Origin: Streptomyces echinatus
Lineage (GTDB): Bacteria; Actinomycetota; Actinomycetes; Streptomycetales; Streptomycetaceae
Direction: 5' to 3'
Length of the DNA stretch: 64,000 nt
Assembly (NCBI RefSeq): GCF_014203595.1
Contig: NZ_JACHJK010000015.1
Coordinates: 1 to 64,000, forward strand
Below the pieces are notes generated by a model that saw nothing but the letters and a program-made list of their open reading frames with translations, ran no database searches and was not told where the DNA came from. This document shows positions 50,057 through 58,471 of this stretch, one piece after another; position 1 is the stretch's first letter, and each line of letters begins with the position of its first letter. The translations under genes and the position numbers were made by a program.

Positions 50057-50233
50057 GATCCACGGGTCCGTACGGGTGGATTCGCGAAGTACCAGGTCAG
50101 GGACGCACAACGGCCGATCCCTTGGCTGCCAAGGGATCGGCCGGAAAATCCGTGTACGACACACCGCGATACGAGGAGATCTCACACAGATGATGGATCA
50201 CGGATCGGCCGAATGATCCATACGCAGTGGATC
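50057..50233. promoter_or_regulatory. GATC-dense region upstream of gbn
   Basis: Eight GATC tetramers occur in 177 bases, at 50057, 50116, 50135, 50178, 50196, 50203, 50215 and 50230, with a ninth at 49948. This is far above chance. It fits a self-regulatory or nucleation site for the adjacent Gbn protein. Confidence 0.6.
50112..50142. terminator. 14-bp perfect hairpin after the ABC-F gene
   Basis: GGCCGATCCCTTGG (50112–50125) pairs with CCAAGGGATCGGCC (50129–50142) across a 3-base loop. It lies about 100 bases past the ABC-F stop and probably terminates it. Each arm also carries a GATC. Confidence 0.8.
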
Positions 50234-50243
50234 AGGCCCTCGG

Positions 50244-51842
50244 TCAGGCCAGGGCGACGAGATCCGCGTAGTCGGAACCCCACAGGTCCTCGACGCCGTC
50301 GGGCAGCAGGATGATCCGCTCCGGCTGGAGCGCCTGGACGGCTCCCTCGTCGTGGGTGACGAGGACGACCGCGCCCTTGTAGGTGCGCAGGGCGCCGAGG
50401 ATCTCCTCGCGGCTGGCCGGGTCCAGGTTGTTCGTCGGCTCGTCCAGGAGCAGCACGTTCGCCGAGGAGACGACGAGGGTGGCGAGGGCGAGCCGGGTCT
50501 TCTCGCCGCCGGAGAGGACACCGGCAGGCTTGTCGACGTCGTCGCCGGAGAACAGGAACGAGCCGAGCACCTTGCGGACCTCGACCAGGTCCATGTCGGG
50601 GGCGGCCGAGCGCATGTTCTCCAGGACCGTGCGGTCCGGGTCCAGGGTCTCGTGCTCCTGGGCGTAGTACCCGAGCTTGAGGCCGTGGCCGGGGACGACC
50701 TGGCCGGTGTCCGGCTTCTCGACGCCGCCCAGCAGCCGCAGCAGGGTGGTCTTGCCGGCGCCGTTGAGGCCCAGGATGACGACCCTGGAGCCCTTGTCGA
50801 TGGCGAGGTCGACGTCGGTGAAGATCTCCAGCGAGCCGTACGACTTCGACAGGCCCTCGGCCATCAGCGGGGTCTTGCCGCAGGGCGAGGGCTCCGGGAA
50901 GCGGAGCTTGGCGACCTTGTCGGACTGGCGGACCGCTTCCAGTCCGGAGAGCAGCTTGTCGGCGCGGCGGGCCATGTTCTGCGCGGCGACCGTCTTGGTG
51001 GCCTTGGCGCGCATCTTGTCGGCCTGCGAGTGCAGGGCGGCGGCCTTCTTCTCGGCGTTGGCGCGCTCGCGCTTGCGGCGCTTCTCGTCGGCCTCGCGCT
51101 GCTGCTGGTACAGCTTCCAGCCCATGTTGTAGACGTCGATCGCGGAGCGGTTCGCGTCCAGGTAGAAGACCTTGTTGACGACGGTGTCCACCAGGTCGAC
51201 GTCGTGGGAGATCACGATGAAGCCGCCGCGGTAGGTCTTCAGGTAGTCCCGCAGCCAGATGATCGAGTCCGCGTCCAGGTGGTTGGTGGGCTCGTCGAGC
51301 AGCAGGGTGTCGGCGTCCGAGAACAGGATCCGGGCCAGCTCGATACGGCGGCGCTGACCGCCGGAGAGCGTGTGCAGGGGCTGGCCGAGCACCCGGTCGG
51401 GCAGGTTCAGGGCGGCGGCGATGGTGGCGGCCTCGGCCTCGGCGGCGTACCCGCCCTTGGTGAGGAACTCCGTCTCCTGGCGCTCGTACTGCTTCATGGC
51501 CTTGTCGCGGGTGCCGCCCTTGCCGTTCGCGATGCGCTCCTCGTTCTCGCGCATCTTGCGGATCAGCACGTCGAGGCCGCGGGCGGAGAGGATGCGGTCG
51601 CGGGCGAGGACGTCCAGGTCACCGGTGCGGGGGTCCTGCGGGAGGTAGCCGACCTCGCCGGAGCGGGTGATCGTGCCGCCGGCGGGGATGCCCTCACCGG
51701 CCAGGCACTTCGTCAGGGTGGTCTTGCCGGCGCCGTTGCGGCCGACGAGGCCGATGCGGTCGCCCTTGGCGACACGGAAGGTGGCGTTCTCGATGAGGAC
51801 GCGCGCACCGGCGCGCAGCTCGATACCGGAGGCGGAGATCAC
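50244..51842 (-). CDS. ABC-F family ATPase (translation factor type)
   Basis: A 532-residue protein with two ABC domains and no membrane segment. Domain 1 has GRNGAGKTT, LSGGQRRR and LLLDEPTNHLD. Between them is a charged linker helix pair (QQQREADEKRRKRERANAEKK, about 250–310). Domain 2 has GLNGAGKTT, LSGGEKTR and LLLDEPTNNLD. ABC-F proteins act on the ribosome, relieving stalling or giving antibiotic resistance. The GTG at 51842 follows CTGGAG. It stands alone upstream of gbn; no resistance context is visible, so a housekeeping role (EttA/Uup-like) is likely. Confidence 0.92.
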   Translation of the reverse strand: MISASGIELRAGARVLIENATFRVAKGDRIGLVGRNGAGKTTLTKCLAGEGIPAGGTITRSGEVGYLPQDPRTGDLDVLARDRILSARGLDVLIRKMRENEERIANGKGGTRDKAMKQYERQETEFLTKGGYAAEAEAATIAAALNLPDRVLGQPLHTLSGGQRRRIELARILFSDADTLLLDEPTNHLDADSIIWLRDYLKTYRGGFIVISHDVDLVDTVVNKVFYLDANRSAIDVYNMGWKLYQQQREADEKRRKRERANAEKKAAALHSQADKMRAKATKTVAAQNMARRADKLLSGLEAVRQSDKVAKLRFPEPSPCGKTPLMAEGLSKSYGSLEIFTDVDLAIDKGSRVVILGLNGAGKTTLLRLLGGVEKPDTGQVVPGHGLKLGYYAQEHETLDPDRTVLENMRSAAPDMDLVEVRKVLGSFLFSGDDVDKPAGVLSGGEKTRLALATLVVSSANVLLLDEPTNNLDPASREEILGALRTYKGAVVLVTHDEGAVQALQPERIILLPDGVEDLWGSDYADLVALA

Positions 51843-51934
51843 GGACAGACTCCAGGGCAGACAGGGATTGGCGGGTGGGCGGCTGAGGACGTTCCCGCCG
51901 TCTAATGCGCGAGGAGAATGGCCATGGGGCAATT

Positions 51935-53005
51935 CTAACGGGGCCGGGCAAGTCGTTTTTCTGCGTCCAGGTGTCGGTGGTGCCGGCCGGGGAGATCGTT
52001 GCCCAGCGGGGTGCGGTCGGGCACGATCCGGCCCAGGTCGTCGAGGGCCACGAGCTGGCCGGTCCAGGCGGCGTCCGCGCAGGGCTGGGCGAGGAGCAGG
52101 GCGGCGCCCCGCCGTACGGCGCCGTCGGGCCGGAACGCGCAGCCCTGCCGGGCGGGCAGCACCCAGCGCAGATCGCCGTCGGCGGTGCGGTAGGCGGTGA
52201 CGCGGCTCGGGGTGACGACCGCGAGGATGCCGCGGCCGAGGGGGCGCAGGACGCCGGTGCCGCCCTGGGCCGGGAGCCAGTCGGCCGCGTCGGGCAGGGC
52301 CCGGTGCCAGCGAACGGAACGGCCGTCGGTGTCGGTGAGCAGCCCGTCGTCCCAGAGCGTGATCACCGCCCCGCGCGCGGGCAGCACGTCGAGGGGGCGG
52401 TGCCCCACGCGCGCGTACCGCCAGCGCGGGGCACCGGTACGGCGGTCGTAGCCGACCACGACGGCGCCCTGCGCCCGCGCCGACCACTCCCCGTGCCCGC
52501 TGCGCAGGAGCCGGTCGCCGTACGGGGCGGGCCGCAGCTGATGAGCCACGCCGAGCAGCCCCACGGCCACGCCGCCGGCCACCAGCCCGGCGACGACCCT
52601 CCGGGCGACCCCACCGACGCCGGACACAGCGGCGCCCGAACCGGCCGGGCCGTGCTTCGCGGGTGTGGCGAGGGCGGCGGGTGCGGCCGGGGGTGCGAGG
52701 CCGGCCGGGGCGAGGTGCGTGATCGCCGGAGAGGGGTCGGGTTCCAGGGCCGCAGGGGGTCGCGCTGGGGCGGGATGCGGCGCAGGCACCGGACCGGTCC
52801 ACGGCATGGGGGCCGGGAGCGGGTCGGGTTTCGGGGCCGCCGGGTCGGGTCGCGCTGGGGCGGGATGCGGCGCGGGCGCGGGACCGGATGGCCGCATCGG
52901 GGCCGGGGGCGGGTCGGGTTTCGGGGCCGCCGGGTCGGGTTTTGGAGTCGGGGTGGGTTCGGGGGGTGGCGCGGGGTGGTCGGGGGCGTGGGGTGGGAGT
53001 GGCAC
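51935..53005 (-). CDS. Membrane-anchored PQQ-like propeller protein with proline-rich N-terminus
   Basis: A 356-residue protein. The first ~130 residues are Pro/Ala-rich (repeats of PDPAAPKPDP and PAPHPAPAR). One membrane helix follows (VVAGLVAGGVAVGLLGVAH, about 150–170), then an outside domain with repeated beta-propeller blades: GAVVVGYDRRTGAPRWRYARV, GAVITLWDDGLLTDTDGRSV, RVTAYRTADGDLRWVLP. This pattern resembles PQQ-binding-like repeats without enzyme motifs. The GTG at 53005 has AGGGGG upstream. The function is unknown; scaffold or envelope binding is an inference. Confidence 0.72.
   Translation of the reverse strand: MPLPPHAPDHPAPPPEPTPTPKPDPAAPKPDPPPAPMRPSGPAPAPHPAPARPDPAAPKPDPLPAPMPWTGPVPAPHPAPARPPAALEPDPSPAITHLAPAGLAPPAAPAALATPAKHGPAGSGAAVSGVGGVARRVVAGLVAGGVAVGLLGVAHQLRPAPYGDRLLRSGHGEWSARAQGAVVVGYDRRTGAPRWRYARVGHRPLDVLPARGAVITLWDDGLLTDTDGRSVRWHRALPDAADWLPAQGGTGVLRPLGRGILAVVTPSRVTAYRTADGDLRWVLPARQGCAFRPDGAVRRGAALLLAQPCADAAWTGQLVALDDLGRIVPDRTPLGNDLPGRHHRHLDAEKRLARPR
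52761..52940 (-). repeat. 90-bp tandem duplication in the proline-rich coding segment
   Basis: 52761–52850 and 52851–52940 are near-identical 90-bp units, sharing for example CGCGCTGGGGCGGGATGCGG at 52761 and 52851. Each encodes a 30-residue unit of the PDPAAPKPDP…PAPHPAPAR type. The differences are concentrated in the middle of the unit. Confidence 0.85.
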
Positions 53006-53213
53006 CTTGCCCCCTTCCGTCTCCGCCGGCCCGGAACCGGAACAGGCGCCGAGCGTAGCCACCGCCCGCGGGGTCGGCCGGGTGGCCGGGCGGGTGGGGG
53101 TGGCACGTCCCCCGTTCGGCGGTTCGACCGGCGGCGCGGGACGGTGGGGCGGGTAAGGATGGCGCCAGGGCTCGGACGGTGCGCGCGGCGGCGCGGTCGG
53201 AAGGCGGTGGCGC

Positions 53214-54101
53214 GTGCAGTTCGACGACGACGCGGATCTGGACACCTCCGAGGTGCAGGACGTGCGCGGCAGCCGGATCCCCGGCGGCAGGGCGACGGTC
53301 GGGGGCGGCATCGCCGGCCTGATCGCCCTGCTGCTCGGGCTCTTCTTCGGCATCGGCCCGGACCAGCTGGGGCTGTCCTCCGGTGACTCGGCCGAGCCCA
53401 CCGCCTCCTCGCTCGACCAGGTCCAGCGGACCTGCCGTACCGGCCGGGACGCGAACATCCGGTACGACTGCCGGGCGGTGGCCGTGGTGAACAGCGTGCA
53501 GGACTACTGGACCCAGGAGTTCCGGCGGCGCGGGCGGACGTACAGTCCCTCGCCGACGGTGTTCTTCAGCGGGCGGATCGGTACGGCGTGCGGCACGGCG
53601 ACCTCGGCGGTCGGCCCGTTCTACTGCCCCGCGGACCGCAAGGTCTACCTGGACCTCGGCTTCTTCGACGAGCTGCGGACGAACTTCGGCGCCTCCGGCG
53701 GCCCCTTCGCCCAGGCGTACGTGATCGCGCACGAGTACGGGCACCACGTACAGGACCTGCTCGGCGTGCTCGGCCGCTCCCAGGACGGGCTGACCGGCGC
53801 GAACAGCGGCGCGGTGCGCACCGAGCTGCAGGCGGACTGCTACGCCGGCGTGTGGGCGCGCCATGCCACGACCACGCCCGACGAGTCGACCGGGCGCCCG
53901 CTGGTCAGCAGTCTGACGGCCGCCGACATCACGGACGGCCTGGACGCCGCCGCGGCCGTGGGCGACGACCGGATCCAGGAGCGGTACCAGGGCCGGGTGA
54001 CGCCGGAGACCTGGACGCACGGGTCGGCGCAGCAGCGGCAGCAGTGGTTCCGGCAGGGGTACCGGACGGGCGACATGGCACGTTGCGACACGTTCCGCTG
54101 A
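53214..54101 (+). CDS. YpfJ-type neutral zinc metallopeptidase
   Basis: A 295-residue membrane-anchored peptidase. A short acidic cytoplasmic start (MQFDDDADLDTSEVQDVRG) precedes a helix at about 28–48, then the extracellular zinc-peptidase domain with HEYGHH (His173, Glu174, His177) and ELQADCYAGVWA. The first pair of cysteines (RTCRTGR…YDCRAV) is probably bonded. The family (YpfJ, neutral zinc metallopeptidase) has no well-defined substrate. The GTG at 53214 follows GGAAGGCGG. It is divergent from the propeller gene. Confidence 0.92.
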   Translation: MQFDDDADLDTSEVQDVRGSRIPGGRATVGGGIAGLIALLLGLFFGIGPDQLGLSSGDSAEPTASSLDQVQRTCRTGRDANIRYDCRAVAVVNSVQDYWTQEFRRRGRTYSPSPTVFFSGRIGTACGTATSAVGPFYCPADRKVYLDLGFFDELRTNFGASGGPFAQAYVIAHEYGHHVQDLLGVLGRSQDGLTGANSGAVRTELQADCYAGVWARHATTTPDESTGRPLVSSLTAADITDGLDAAAAVGDDRIQERYQGRVTPETWTHGSAQQRQQWFRQGYRTGDMARCDTFR

Positions 54102-54169
54102 CGCGTTGTCAGTGGCGCCTGCGAGACTCGGAGAGCATGGCGGAACCGATGCACGAAGGAGTGATCGGC

Positions 54170-54583
54170 ATGGCGGGAACGGGCGGCGCACGGCCGAGCG
54201 TGTACCCCACGCTGCTGTACACGGACGCGAAGGCGGCGATCAGGCAGCTGACCGAGGCCCTCGGCTTCACCGAGCTGTCGCTGTACGAGACGGAGGACGG
54301 CAAGGTGATGCACGCCGAGCTGGTCCAGGGCAGCGGCGCGGTGATGATCGGCTCCAAGGGCCGCGGCGGCCTCTTCGACACGGCGATGAAGGCCGCGGGA
54401 CCCGCCGGGGTGTACGTCGTGGTGGACGACGTGGACGCGCACCACCAGCGGGCCGTGGAGCACGGCGTGGAGATCCTGATGCCCCCGACGGACCAGGACT
54501 ACGGCTCGCGGGACTACATGGCCCGGGACACCGAGGGCAACATCTGGAGCTTCGGGACGTACGCCCCGGAGATCGGGGCCTGA
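54170..54583 (+). CDS. VOC/glyoxalase-fold protein
   Basis: A 137-residue vicinal-oxygen-chelate fold protein. It has PTLLYTDAKAAIRQLTEALGFTE, ETEDGKVMHAELVQGSGAVMIGS, VDDVDAHHQRAVEHGVEILM and QDYGSRDYMARDTEGNIWSFG. One potential metal residue pair (His in VMHAEL and Glu in DTEGN) is visible; the layout is like PhnB/bleomycin-resistance-like proteins. The substrate is unknown. ATG 54170 is chosen for its AAGGAG at eight bases; in-frame ATGs at 54137 and 54149 lack one. Confidence 0.88.
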   Translation: MAGTGGARPSVYPTLLYTDAKAAIRQLTEALGFTELSLYETEDGKVMHAELVQGSGAVMIGSKGRGGLFDTAMKAAGPAGVYVVVDDVDAHHQRAVEHGVEILMPPTDQDYGSRDYMARDTEGNIWSFGTYAPEIGA

Positions 54584-54599
54584 GCCGCCCCTTCTCCGC

Positions 54600-56012
54600 T
54601 CATCCCCCGGTGTGCACCTGGAACGCGGCCCGGCGCACGGCCTTGGCGAGGGCCGGGTCGGGATGGGCGGCGGCGAGGGCGACCAGGACCTGCACGGTGC
54701 GCGGGTGACCGACGGCGCGGACCTCGTCGAGCAGCTGGAGCACGGTGGGCTGCACCGCCGACTCCAGATGCCGGACCAGCATCGGCGCCTCACCGTGGTC
54801 GGCGACGGCGGCGGCGGTGTCCACCCACAGCCAGGTGGCCTCCTCCCGGGTGAGCACCTCGTGGGCGTCCTCCGGGTCGACGCCGTCGTGCTCGGCGAGC
54901 CACAGCAGGGCGTACGGTCTGAGGGCCGGCTCGTCCACGACGGCCCGTACGTCGGGCTCGGCGGGGGCGCCGACGACCCGCAGTGCCTCGAAGGCCAGGC
55001 CGCGCAGCAGCGCGTCGTCCCCGCGGGCGGCGTCGACCAGCTCGGTGACGGCGCTGCCGACGGGGCGGGCGGCGAGCCAGGCGCGGTACTCGGCGCGGGC
55101 CGCGTTGGGGCGGAGCTGGGCGCAGCCGCGGAGCATGTCCTCGGCGGACTGCTCGATGTTGCCGGCGGGGCTCTGCGCGGCCACGCAGATCTGCTCCAGC
55201 TTGACCCAGACCGCCCAGCTGCCCAGCGGGGTGAGCGTGGCCTGGCCGTCTCCGTAGGTGAGGGCGCCGACGGAGCCGAGGGCCCGCAGCGCCCAGTCGA
55301 GCAGGGGGGCCAGCGGGGCGTCGGCGGCGGGTGCGGGGTCCGCCGGGGACCGGGCCGGCTGTCCGGTGCCGGGCTCGTAGGCGACCTCGCAGCGCTCGGT
55401 GCGCAGTTCGGTGACCCGCTGCTGGAGCAGGTCGAGCAGCTGCTCGACCGGGACCGGGCCGGCGGACAGCTGGAGGAGGGAGAGCACCTGGGGCATGGCC
55501 GAGACCACCTCGGCGACGTTGGCGGGCTCGTGTCCGTCCGGTTCGGGGCAGGCGAGCGACCAGGCGTCGAAGAGGGCGACCCAGCCGCGCAGTACGGCGC
55601 TGTCGTCGCGGTTCCAGGCGCGCAGGCGCCAGCCGGGGCGCGCGCTGTCGCCGTGCACCTCGACCAGTCCGGCGAGGCGGGCGGTGTCCCAGTCGGCGCG
55701 GATCTGAGCGGCGCTCAGGCCGAGGTCGGCGGCCGCGCGTTCGGCGGTGGCGTCGGAGAGGGTGGCCTTTCCGTCGGCGGTGGCACCGTCACGGCCGGGA
55801 CCGAGTGCGGCGTCGGCCCAGCGGGCGAGACGGGCCGCGCCGGCCAGACCGGTGCGGGCCATTCCGGCCAGTTCGGCGGGGGCGGGCGTGCCCTCCGGCG
55901 GCCGGGGTGCGGGGCGGCCAGGGCGCCGCTGGTTCACAGCTCTGGGGGCGGCGGCCAGGGGTCGCGGTCGGACGAGTCGGAGCCTGGAGTCGCGCGGGAT
56001 ACGGGACGTCAC
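54600..56012 (-). CDS. Conserved hypothetical protein
   Basis: A 470-residue soluble protein. The N-terminal 55 residues are basic and Pro-rich, followed by mostly helical sequence. A winged-helix-like segment (LGLSAAQIRADWDTARLAGLVEVHG, about 105–130) is repeated in style near 255–280 (LGSVGALTYGDGQATLTPLG). The C-terminal 150 residues look like HEAT-type helical repeats (VRHLESAVQPTVLQLLDEVRA). I do not recognise a named family. The GTG at 56012 follows GGAAGA. It is convergent with the VOC gene, 16 bases apart. Confidence 0.72.
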   Translation of the reverse strand: MTSRIPRDSRLRLVRPRPLAAAPRAVNQRRPGRPAPRPPEGTPAPAELAGMARTGLAGAARLARWADAALGPGRDGATADGKATLSDATAERAAADLGLSAAQIRADWDTARLAGLVEVHGDSARPGWRLRAWNRDDSAVLRGWVALFDAWSLACPEPDGHEPANVAEVVSAMPQVLSLLQLSAGPVPVEQLLDLLQQRVTELRTERCEVAYEPGTGQPARSPADPAPAADAPLAPLLDWALRALGSVGALTYGDGQATLTPLGSWAVWVKLEQICVAAQSPAGNIEQSAEDMLRGCAQLRPNAARAEYRAWLAARPVGSAVTELVDAARGDDALLRGLAFEALRVVGAPAEPDVRAVVDEPALRPYALLWLAEHDGVDPEDAHEVLTREEATWLWVDTAAAVADHGEAPMLVRHLESAVQPTVLQLLDEVRAVGHPRTVQVLVALAAAHPDPALAKAVRRAAFQVHTGG

Positions 56013-56046
56013 GGGTGCAGTCTTCCGGTTGACGGTCCGAAAACCC

Positions 56047-56147
56047 AAACGGAATGTCACGGCGGGCGACGGGGCTGGCCAAGGCACGGGGTGCGGTCAG
56101 GGTGGCACGGACGCGATCAGGCCAGTCGTACGGCCTTAAACGGAATG
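56047..56147. repeat. Repeated AAACGGAATG upstream of the hypothetical gene
   Basis: The decamer AAACGGAATG occurs at 56047–56056 and 56138–56147, 91 bases apart. Both lie in the 189-base gap between the two minus-strand genes. They could be regulator or promoter elements; nothing else is evident in the gap. Confidence 0.4.
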
Positions 56148-56201
56148 GTTCGCACCGGCGCCGGACGGGCCTGCGGGAGCCACGCCCCGGGCACCCGGCC
56201 G

Positions 56202-57554
56202 TCACATCAGCGGGACCAGGAAGCGGCGCAGCCGTTCCTCGTACTCCTCGGGGTCGGCGTTCCACATCGCGGCGTGCGGGGCGTGCGGGACGGTGTGCAG
56301 GGCGACGAGGTCGGGGCGGCTGCGGGTGAGCCGGCGGGAGAACTCCCAGGGGGCGACCTGGTCGTCCGGGCCGTGGACGATCAGCGTGGGGACCTGGAGC
56401 AGGCCGGGGTCGGTGGTCTCGGCGACCCGGTCGGCGTGCAGTCCGGCGCGGCCCTGCGCGGCCCGCACGGCGAGCGGCAGCAGCGGCTGCGGGGTGTGGC
56501 GGGCCCGGGCCAGGGCGCGCAGCGTCGCCTCCCAGCTGAGCACCGGCGAGTCGAGGACGAGCCCGGCGATGCGGTCGCGTACGGCGGAGTGCTCGGCGGC
56601 GCGCAGGGCCATGGTGGCGCCGGTGGACCAGCCGAGGAGGACGACCCGGCGGGCGCCGTAGCGGACGGCGTAGCGGATCGCCGCCTCGACGTCCCGCCAC
56701 TCGGTCTCGCCGAGGTGGTTCAGTCCGTCCGGCGGGCGTGGGGCGCCGAGGTCGCCGCGGTAGGCGAGGGCGAGGACCGGCAGCCGGCGGCCGTGCAGGA
56801 AGCCCAGCACGTTCAGGACCTGTTCCCGGGTGGTGCCGAGACCGTGCACGGCGATCACCCAGGTGTCGCGGTGGCCGGGCACGAACCAGGCGGGCAGGGC
56901 GCCCAGGTCGCCGGGCACGTCGACGTCGGCGTGATCCAGGCCGAGGGCGGTGCGGGGGTTGCCGACGTACAGGTTGGGGGTGAGCCACACCCCGTCGCCG
57001 GCCTCGAAGGTGCCGTGGGTGACGCGCTCCAGGCGCCGTACGACGGTGTCGGCGGTGTGCGCGGCGTCCTGCAGCACGGGGCCGACGACGGCGTGGGAGC
57101 CGTCCCCGGCGAGGCCGTAGGTGCCGGGGCGCAGGGCGGCCAGGTCACGGGTGAGCGTGATCTGCCCGGCGGCCGTGCCGTGCACGGTGAGACGGGGCTC
57201 GGTGGGCAGGGGCCGGCCCGCGGGCGCCTTCAGCGCGGCGTCGCTCGCGAGCCGGCCGGCGGCCACGGAAGCCGTGCCGGCGGCCAGGACGGCGGTGAGT
57301 GCGGTGGCGGTCGCCTTGACGGTGCGCACGGCTCCAGTGTCGTGGGGGTTCGCGCCACCGGCCAGCGGAAGGGCCGGGCGGGGTGAGGGCCACCGGGGAG
57401 CGGGGGGGCTCGGCAGCGCCGGCCAGGTGCGCCGCGGCCGGGCGCCGGCGCGGCGGAACAGGGTGGGCCGACTCGGACCGGTGCGCCTGGCAAGGGTGCG
57501 GCGGAGCAGGGCGAGCGAAGTCGGCAGGGTGCGGAAGGGGCTGTTGCTCGGCAA
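56202..57554 (-). CDS. Alpha/beta hydrolase, membrane-anchored
   Basis: A 450-residue protein from a TTG at 57554. The N-terminal ~75 residues are Arg/Pro-rich, then one helix (TATALTAVLAAGTASVAA) leads to an alpha/beta-hydrolase domain: HGLGTTREQ (oxyanion), nucleophile Ser in LLGWSTGATMA, Asp in VHGPDDQVAP and His in HAPHAAMW. The TTG is supported by a perfect GGAGGTGA four bases upstream that contains the aldolase stop codon. GTG 57329, at the membrane helix, is an alternative start. The substrate is unknown. Confidence 0.82.
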   Translation of the reverse strand: MPSNSPFRTLPTSLALLRRTLARRTGPSRPTLFRRAGARPRRTWPALPSPPAPRWPSPRPALPLAGGANPHDTGAVRTVKATATALTAVLAAGTASVAAGRLASDAALKAPAGRPLPTEPRLTVHGTAAGQITLTRDLAALRPGTYGLAGDGSHAVVGPVLQDAAHTADTVVRRLERVTHGTFEAGDGVWLTPNLYVGNPRTALGLDHADVDVPGDLGALPAWFVPGHRDTWVIAVHGLGTTREQVLNVLGFLHGRRLPVLALAYRGDLGAPRPPDGLNHLGETEWRDVEAAIRYAVRYGARRVVLLGWSTGATMALRAAEHSAVRDRIAGLVLDSPVLSWEATLRALARARHTPQPLLPLAVRAAQGRAGLHADRVAETTDPGLLQVPTLIVHGPDDQVAPWEFSRRLTRSRPDLVALHTVPHAPHAAMWNADPEEYEERLRRFLVPLM

Positions 57555-57558
57555 GGGG

Positions 57559-58296
57559 TCACCTCCGTTGGCCGTACCCCTTCAAGCGTTCCCCGACCTC
57601 CGCGAGTTGTGCCTCGGTCAGCAAAGACGGTGTCAGGCCCGGCACCGAGGACGCCGTCAGCCACAGGCGGCACATCCACTCCAGCTGGGCGGTGCGGTCG
57701 TACGCCTGGCCGAGCGTGGCGCCGTAGGTGATCGTGCCGTGGTTCTGCAGCAGGCAGCCGGAGCGGCCGGCGAGGGCGCGGAGCATGTGCTCGGCCAGCT
57801 CGTCGGTGCCGTAGGCGGCGTAGGGGGCGACCCGCACGGGGCCGCCGAGAGCGGCCGCCATGTAGTGGACGAGCGGCAGCTCGGGCACGAGGACCGAGAC
57901 GGCCGTGGCGTGCACGGCGTGGGTGTGGACGACGGCGCGGGCGTCGGTGGTGCGGTAGACCGCGAGGTGCATGGGCAGCTCGCTGGTCGGCACGAGCGTG
58001 CCGAGCACCTGGCGTCCGGTGAGGTCGACGCCGGTGATGTCGGCGGGGGTGAGCCGGTCGTAGGGGACGCCCGAGGGGGTGACCAGCACCAGGTCCCCGG
58101 TGCGGGCGGAGACGTTGCCGGAGGTGCCGACCACCAGCCCGTCGGTGACGCTCCGGCGTGCGGTCTCGACCAGATCCGCCCAGAGCCGTGCCGCGTCCTG
58201 CGGCACGACCGGCCGCGCTTCGGGACGCGAGGCCGTACGCGCGTCCCGCTGCGTGTCCTGTCGCCCGTCTGCCGTGTTCCGCCGCGGTTCAGCCAT
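57559..58296 (-). CDS. Class II aldolase/adducin-family protein
   Basis: A 245-residue protein of the L-fuculose-phosphate aldolase group. It has VVGTSGNVSARTGDLVLVTPSG (phosphate site), catalytic Glu in TSELPMH, zinc ligands in VVHTHAVHA and a third His in CLLQNHGTITYG. It cleaves or epimerises a phosphorylated sugar, or acts in methylthioribose-type salvage. The N-terminal 35 residues are an Arg/Asp-rich extension. Its TGA lies inside the ribosome site of the downstream hydrolase, which couples the two. Confidence 0.9.
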   Translation of the reverse strand: MAEPRRNTADGRQDTQRDARTASRPEARPVVPQDAARLWADLVETARRSVTDGLVVGTSGNVSARTGDLVLVTPSGVPYDRLTPADITGVDLTGRQVLGTLVPTSELPMHLAVYRTTDARAVVHTHAVHATAVSVLVPELPLVHYMAAALGGPVRVAPYAAYGTDELAEHMLRALAGRSGCLLQNHGTITYGATLGQAYDRTAQLEWMCRLWLTASSVPGLTPSLLTEAQLAEVGERLKGYGQRR

Positions 58297-58471
58297 GCGG
58301 CGATCCTGCCAGCCGGGCCGGCGAAGAGCGGGCGGGCGGGCCGTACCGGGCCGGAATCCGTACGGCCGAACGGGCGCATTTCATGGCGAAACGCCTGAAT
58401 TCTGCGCGTTTTCCGTGACCAGCGGGCCTTCAATGATCCCCCTTGCCCACTGGACGATCGCGGGGAGACGC

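Noticed and set aside
50244..54191. A single 1,315-codon minus-strand frame spanning the ABC-F gene and far upstream
   Set aside because: Only the last 532 codons resemble ABC-F. The rest runs opposite the zinc peptidase gene and through the propeller gene in a different frame.
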